A DNA stretch of 64,000 nt, from NCBI RefSeq assembly GCF_000743715.1, contig NZ_JQEY01000001.1:555406-619405 (forward strand), given 5' to 3'. This DNA comes from Palleronia rufa. Its GTDB lineage: Bacteria > Pseudomonadota > Alphaproteobacteria > Rhodobacterales > Rhodobacteraceae. Below, in pieces: positions 59,674-64,000 of the stretch (the stretch's first letter is position 1; each line of letters opens with the position of its first letter). The notes under the pieces are model-generated. The model saw only the letters and a program-made list of their open reading frames with translations. It was not told the origin of the DNA and searched no databases. The translations under genes and the position numbers were made by a program.

Positions 59674-62301
59674 ATGGCCGACGCACCGACGCCGATGATG
59701 GCGCAGTACCTGGAGATCAAGGCGGGGCATCCGGACGCGCTGCTGTTCTACCGGATGGGTGATTTCTATGAGCTGTTCTTCGACGATGCCGTGGCCGCGG
59801 CGGCGGCGCTCGACATCGCGCTGACCAAGCGCGGCAAGCATCTGGGCCAGGACATCGCCATGTGCGGCGTGCCCGTCCACGCCGCCGAGGGCTACCTTCT
59901 GACGCTGATCCGCAAGGGGTTCCGCGTGGCGGTGTGCGAGCAGATGGAGGACCCGGCCCAGGCCAGGAAGCGCGGGTCCAAATCCGTGGTCCGGCGCGAG
60001 GTGGTGCGTCTGGTCACCCCGGGCACCTTGACCGAGGACAGCCTGCTGGACGCGCGGCGCAACAACTTCCTGGCCGCCTGGTCGGATCTGAGGGCAGAGG
60101 GCGCGCTGGCCTGGGCCGACATCTCCACCGGCGAGATCCGCGTGACGCCCTGCCCGCGGGTGCGGCTCGGGCCGGAACTGGCTCGGCTGGCCCCGCGCGA
60201 GGTGCTGGTGAGCGAGGCCGAGGAGACGGCGCTGCGCCCGCTGGTCGAAGAGCTGGGCGGCGCGGTCACCGCCCTGTCGCGCGGGTCCTTCGACACGGTA
60301 TCGGGGGAAAAGCGGCTCTGCGCCACGTGGCGCGTGGGCGCGCTGGATGCGTTCGGCAGCTTCGGGCGGGCGGAGGTGTCGGCCATGGCGGCGCTGGTCG
60401 ATTACCTGGAGATGACCCAGAAGGCGCGGATGCCGCTGTTGCAGCCGCCCCGGCGCGAGGAGGCGGGCCGGGTCATGCAGATCGACGCGGCCACGCGGCG
60501 CAACCTGGAGCTGACCCATGCGCTGTCCGGCGGGCGGCAGGGCTCGCTCCTGGCCGCGGTGGACCGGACCGTGACGGCGGCGGGCGGGCGGCTTCTGGAA
60601 CGGCGGCTGACGTCCCCCTCACGCGATCTGGGCACGATCCGGGCGCGGCAGGACGCGGTGGCGGCGCTGGTCGCCGACCGGGGGCTGGCCGCGGCGCTGG
60701 CGGAGGCGTTGCGTCAGGTCCCGGATATGGAGCGGGCGCTGTCCCGGCTGGCGCTCGACCGGGGCGGTCCGCGGGATCTGGCGGCGATCCGGGACGGGCT
60801 GGCGCGGGCCGGGGGGCTGCATGACCGCCTGGGCGATGCCGATCTGCCGGAGGCGCTGGGTGGCGTCGCCGCGCGGCTGGGCGGGCACGGGGCGCTGGTG
60901 GACCGGCTGGACGCCGCTCTGGTGGCCGAACCGCCGCTTCTGGCGCGGGACGGCGGGTTCGTGGCCCCCGGCCACGACGCCGATCTGGACGACGCGCGAA
61001 CGCTGCGCGACGAGGGGCGCGGCGTGATCGCGGCGATGCAGGCCGAGTTCGCGCAAGCCACCGGCATCGGGTCTCTGAAGGTCAAACACAACAACGTGCT
61101 GGGCTATTTCATCGAAGTCACGGCCACCCACGCCGACAGGATGCTGTCGGCGCCCCTGTCGGAGCGGTTCATCCACCGCCAGACCACCGCCAGCGCGGTG
61201 CGCTTCACCACAGTGGAACTGAGCGAGCTGGAGACCCGCATCCTGAACGCCGGCGGCCGCGCGCTGGAGATCGAGAAACGGATCTTCGCCGGCCTGGTGG
61301 CCGAAACGGTCGCGGCCGCGGCCTCCGTGGGCGAGGCGGCGCGGGCGCTGGCGGAACTGGACCTGCATCTTGCCTTTGCCACCCTGGCGCGAGACGGCGA
61401 CTGGGTGCGCCCGATGGTCGACGACAGCCGCGTGTTCCACGTGGCCGGCGGGCGGCACCCGGTGGTGGAGCGCGCGCTGCGTGCGCAGGGGGCGGGGCCG
61501 TTCGTGGCCAACGACTGCGATCTGTCGGACGGGACCGGACCGGCCTGCTGGCTGCTGACCGGGCCGAACATGGCCGGCAAATCCACGTTCCTGCGGCAGA
61601 ACGCGGTAATCGCGCTTCTGGCCCAGACGGGCGCCTTCGTGCCGGCGGAGCGGGCGCATATCGGCGTGGTCAGCCAGCTGTTTTCGCGGGTGGGGGCGGC
61701 GGACGACCTGGCACGCGGACGCTCTACCTTCATGGTCGAAATGGTCGAGACGGCGGCGATCCTGAACCAGGCTGACGCGGATGCCCTGGTGATCCTGGAC
61801 GAGATCGGGCGCGGCACGGCCACCTACGACGGGCTGTCGATCGCCTGGGCAACACTGGAACATCTGCATGACGTAAACCGGTGCCGCGCACTCTTCGCCA
61901 CTCATTATCATGAGCTGACGCGGCTGGCAGAGCGGCTGGACGGCGCCCAGAACGCCACCGTGGCGGTGAAGGAATGGGAGGGAGAGGTTATCTTTCTCCA
62001 CGAGGTGCGCAAGGGCGCCGCCGACCGCTCCTACGGGGTTCAGGTGGCCCGGCTGGCGGGGCTGCCGGCAGCGGTGGTCGAACGGGCGCGAGTGGTGCTG
62101 GCCGCGCTGGAGCAAGGCGAGGTGGCGGGCCGCAAGGAAACGCTGATCGACGACCTGCCGCTGTTTTCGGCCCGTGCTGCACCCGCTCCGGTCGTGTCTG
62201 GCGTGGAGGAGCGGCTAAGAGATGTGCGGCCGGACGATCTGAGTCCGCGGGAGGCGCTGGATTTGGTCTATGAACTCAAGCGGCTGGGAGAGACCGGGTA
62301 A
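59674..62301 (+). CDS. mutS: DNA mismatch repair protein MutS
   Basis: MutS recognises base mismatches and small loops and recruits MutL. The 875-residue protein has the mismatch-reading F31-x-E33 in [14 protein letters not shown] connector and lever/clamp follow, then the ATPase with Walker [17 protein letters not shown], Walker [15 protein letters not shown] and the dimer motif [22 protein letters not shown] short C-terminal region ends the protein. GGGAGG precedes the ATG. It follows the pyrophosphatase gene and converges on the aminotransferase. Confidence 0.98.
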   Translation: MADAPTPMMAQYLEIKAGHPDALLFYRMGDFYELFFDDAVAAAAALDIALTKRGKHLGQDIAMCGVPVHAAEGYLLTLIRKGFRVAVCEQMEDPAQARKRGSKSVVRREVVRLVTPGTLTEDSLLDARRNNFLAAWSDLRAEGALAWADISTGEIRVTPCPRVRLGPELARLAPREVLVSEAEETALRPLVEELGGAVTALSRGSFDTVSGEKRLCATWRVGALDAFGSFGRAEVSAMAALVDYLEMTQKARMPLLQPPRREEAGRVMQIDAATRRNLELTHALSGGRQGSLLAAVDRTVTAAGGRLLERRLTSPSRDLGTIRARQDAVAALVADRGLAAALAEALRQVPDMERALSRLALDRGGPRDLAAIRDGLARAGGLHDRLGDADLPEALGGVAARLGGHGALVDRLDAALVAEPPLLARDGGFVAPGHDADLDDARTLRDEGRGVIAAMQAEFAQATGIGSLKVKHNNVLGYFIEVTATHADRMLSAPLSERFIHRQTTASAVRFTTVELSELETRILNAGGRALEIEKRIFAGLVAETVAAAASVGEAARALAELDLHLAFATLARDGDWVRPMVDDSRVFHVAGGRHPVVERALRAQGAGPFVANDCDLSDGTGPACWLLTGPNMAGKSTFLRQNAVIALLAQTGAFVPAERAHIGVVSQLFSRVGAADDLARGRSTFMVEMVETAAILNQADADALVILDEIGRGTATYDGLSIAWATLEHLHDVNRCRALFATHYHELTRLAERLDGAQNATVAVKEWEGEVIFLHEVRKGAADRSYGVQVARLAGLPAAVVERARVVLAALEQGEVAGRKETLIDDLPLFSARAAPAPVVSGVEERLRDVRPDDLSPREALDLVYELKRLGETG

Positions 62302-62442
62302 CGGGGTTTCGCGAAGATCCGGAAAGAAACGGTCGCGGAACCGTGCGACGGGGCCGGCCGTCCGGACGCGACGGCGCGTCAGGGTAAGCGGCGCCCCGCG
62401 CCCGTCCGGCGGCGGCGGCGTGAAGCGCGCGCGGTTCCGTCG

Positions 62443-63624
62443 TCAGTGCCGTGGCGGGCCTTCGTCCAGAAGGGCGGCCATGCGCGACAGGGCCTCTTCG
62501 ATCCGCTCCATGGACGCGGCATAGGACAGGCGAAGGTGGCCTTCGCCCATGGCGCCGAAGGCGGTTCCGGAGATGGTGGCGACGCCGGCCCGGTCCAGCA
62601 GCAGGTCCTGCGCCGCGTGGGACGTGAGGTGCGTGCCGGAGATGTTCGGAAAGGCGTAGAACGCCCCCGCCGGGTCGCTGCAGGTCACGCCGGGAAGGGC
62701 GTTCAGGGCCGGGACGATGGCGCGGCGGCGGGCGTCGAACCGGGCCATCATGGCCTCCACCGCGTCCTGAGGGCCGGTCAGCGCGGCGATCCCGGCATGC
62801 TGTGCGGCGGCGTTCACGCAGGAGTGGTCGTTGATGCAGAGCCGCGTGACCGGTTCGACCAGTTGCCGGGGCCAGACGGCGTAGCCCAGCCGCCAGCCGG
62901 TCATGGCGTAGGTCTTGGACCAACCGTCGAGCAGGATCAGCCGGTCGCGGATCTGCGGGTAGGACAGGAGAGAGACGTGCTCTCGCGCGTCGTAGAGCAT
63001 CCGCGAGTAGATCTCGTCGGACAGAACCGCCACATGGGGGTGACGTTCGAGACCGGCCACCAGCGCGTCGATCTGCGTCTTCGGCGTCACGCCGCCGGTG
63101 GGGTTGGCGGGCGAGTTCAGGATGACGAGCCGGGTGCGGGGCGTGATCCGCGACAGGATCGCGTCGGCGTCGAGGGCGAAGCCGGTGGCCTCCGTCAGGG
63201 GGACAGGGACGGCCGTGGCGCCGGTGTAGTCGATGACCGACCGGTAGATCGGAAAACCCGGATCTGGATAGAGGATCTCTGCCCCCGGTTCGCCAAAGCA
63301 CAGGACGGCGAAGAACATGCTGGGCTTGCCGCCGGGCTGGACGATGACGTGGCCGGGATCGACGTCGGCGCCGTTGCGACGATGGAGATCGGCGGCGACG
63401 GCCTCGCGCAGGGCCGGGAGGCCGGCGGCGGGGGTGTAGCCGTGGGCGCCGTCGCGCAGGGCGCGGACGGCGGCTTCCACGATATGTTCCGGCGTGGCGA
63501 AATCCGGTTGGCCGATCCCGAGGTTGACGATGTCGCGGCCTTCGGCGGACAGGAGACTGGCGCGGGCCAGAACCTCGAACGCGGATTCGGTCCCCAGGCG
63601 GGACAGCGCGGCGGCCGTGTGCAC
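62443..63624 (-). CDS. Class I/II (aspartate-type) aminotransferase
   Basis: The 393-residue fold-type I PLP enzyme has the opening NLGIGQPDFATPEHIVEAA, NSPANPTGG, the DEIY aspartate, the PLP lysine K237 in LLDGWSKTYAMTGWRLGYAV and the C-terminal FGAMGEGHLRLSYA. The overall pattern is the AspC/arginine-lysine-ornithine-like group that works on aspartate, aromatic or other amino acids; exact substrate not shown. It lies between grpE (13 bases) and mutS (convergent). Confidence 0.88.
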   Translation of the reverse strand: MHTAAALSRLGTESAFEVLARASLLSAEGRDIVNLGIGQPDFATPEHIVEAAVRALRDGAHGYTPAAGLPALREAVAADLHRRNGADVDPGHVIVQPGGKPSMFFAVLCFGEPGAEILYPDPGFPIYRSVIDYTGATAVPVPLTEATGFALDADAILSRITPRTRLVILNSPANPTGGVTPKTQIDALVAGLERHPHVAVLSDEIYSRMLYDAREHVSLLSYPQIRDRLILLDGWSKTYAMTGWRLGYAVWPRQLVEPVTRLCINDHSCVNAAAQHAGIAALTGPQDAVEAMMARFDARRRAIVPALNALPGVTCSDPAGAFYAFPNISGTHLTSHAAQDLLLDRAGVATISGTAFGAMGEGHLRLSYAASMERIEEALSRMAALLDEGPPRH

Positions 63625-63637
63625 GCCGCCCGCCCGG

Positions 63638-64000
63638 TCAGGTTTTGGGGGTGGAGCTGACGCCCACCTGTGCGGCGCGCAACAGCCGGTCGTGGATCAT
63701 GAACCCGACGGTCATCACCTGGATGATCTGGCCCTTTTCCGAATCGGGCACCGGGGCCTCGAACATCGCCTCGTGGATCTTGGGGTCGAACGTCTCGCCG
63801 ATCTGCGGCTCGACGATCTCCACCCCGTGCTTCTTGAACACGTTCTGAAGCTCGCGCAGGGTCAGCTCCACGCCCTCGACCAGCGAAGCGTTGGCCTCAC
63901 GGGACTCTTCGGGGATGGCGGCAACGGCACGCTGAAGGTTGTCATAGACCGGCAGCATGTCGCGCGCCATCTTCGAGCCGCCGTAGTTCTCGGCCTCGCG
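63638..64000 (-). CDS. grpE: Nucleotide exchange factor GrpE (3' part, runs off the edge)
   Basis: The last ~120 residues of GrpE, reading in from beyond 64000: EAENYGGSKMARDMLPVYDNLQRA, GVELTLRELQNVFKKHGVEIVEP, then the beta-domain GETFDPKIHEAMFEAPVPDSEKG and the end MIHDRLLRAAQVGVSSTPKT. GrpE releases ADP from DnaK. The visible ATG at 63970 is internal, since the frame continues to the window edge with family residues. It is co-directional with the aminotransferase. Confidence 0.93.
   Translation of the reverse strand, partial: REAENYGGSKMARDMLPVYDNLQRAVAAIPEESREANASLVEGVELTLRELQNVFKKHGVEIVEPQIGETFDPKIHEAMFEAPVPDSEKGQIIQVMTVGFMIHDRLLRAAQVGVSSTPKT

Overview
The window is about 64 kb of high-GC DNA from an alphaproteobacterium, most likely a member of the Rhodobacteraceae/Roseobacter group. 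This rests on the protein sequences and on familiar gene neighbourhoods: cysQ-galU, dnaK-dnaJ beside alkB and radC, secA divergent from a parvulin followed by argJ and mutT, rimP-nusA-ylxR-infB, an NDUFAF5-like protein between comF and hemH, and maeB beside mutS. I cannot name a genus. No tRNA, rRNA, CRISPR array or prophage is visible. Almost every gene is intact; the one clear wreck is an IS3-type insertion sequence.

Layout. 0-9 kb: galU and cysQ, an orphan ABC-2 permease, alkB, dnaK-dnaJ, radC, and a phosphate-binding-like/OmpA fusion protein. 9-21 kb: secA (minus) divergent from ppiC-argJ-mutT (plus), a GC-rich stretch without convincing genes, then the rimP-nusA-ylxR-infB translation/transcription operon (minus). 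21-30 kb: proline iminopeptidase, ubiG, a nitrilase-grxC pair, comF, an NDUFAF5-like protein, hemH, a tiny membrane protein, an L,D-transpeptidase lipoprotein and a TrmA/RlmD-type RNA methyltransferase. 29-35.6 kb: a tightly overlapping minus-strand run of two ABC exporter half-transporters, then a CCA-adding-type nucleotidyltransferase, a CoA-type Nudix hydrolase and Hsp33.

35.8-42.5 kb is the main accessory locus: three co-directional genes encoding a small sulfotransferase, a 1342-residue protein with three glycosyltransferase-like domains and a beta-propeller-like tail, and a 683-residue glycosyltransferase fused to a decayed sulfotransferase fold and two YPDV repeats. It looks like a surface-glycan assembly or decoration module and is the best candidate in the window for something not yet described. 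42.5-46.6 kb is a quinol-oxidase operon (cyoABCD) with unusual residues at the quinol-site positions. 46.9-48.6 kb is a divergent response regulator-PP2C phosphatase / Hpt pair.

48.6-55.4 kb holds ilvA, argG, a Tat-signal short-chain dehydrogenase, a sulfotransferase-like protein overlapping a class IV aminotransferase, a secreted DUF7282-like protein and an exported MsrA. 55.4-56.5 kb is the broken IS3-family element. 56.7-64 kb has maeB, inorganic pyrophosphatase, mutS, a class I aminotransferase and the 3' part of grpE, which runs off the right edge.
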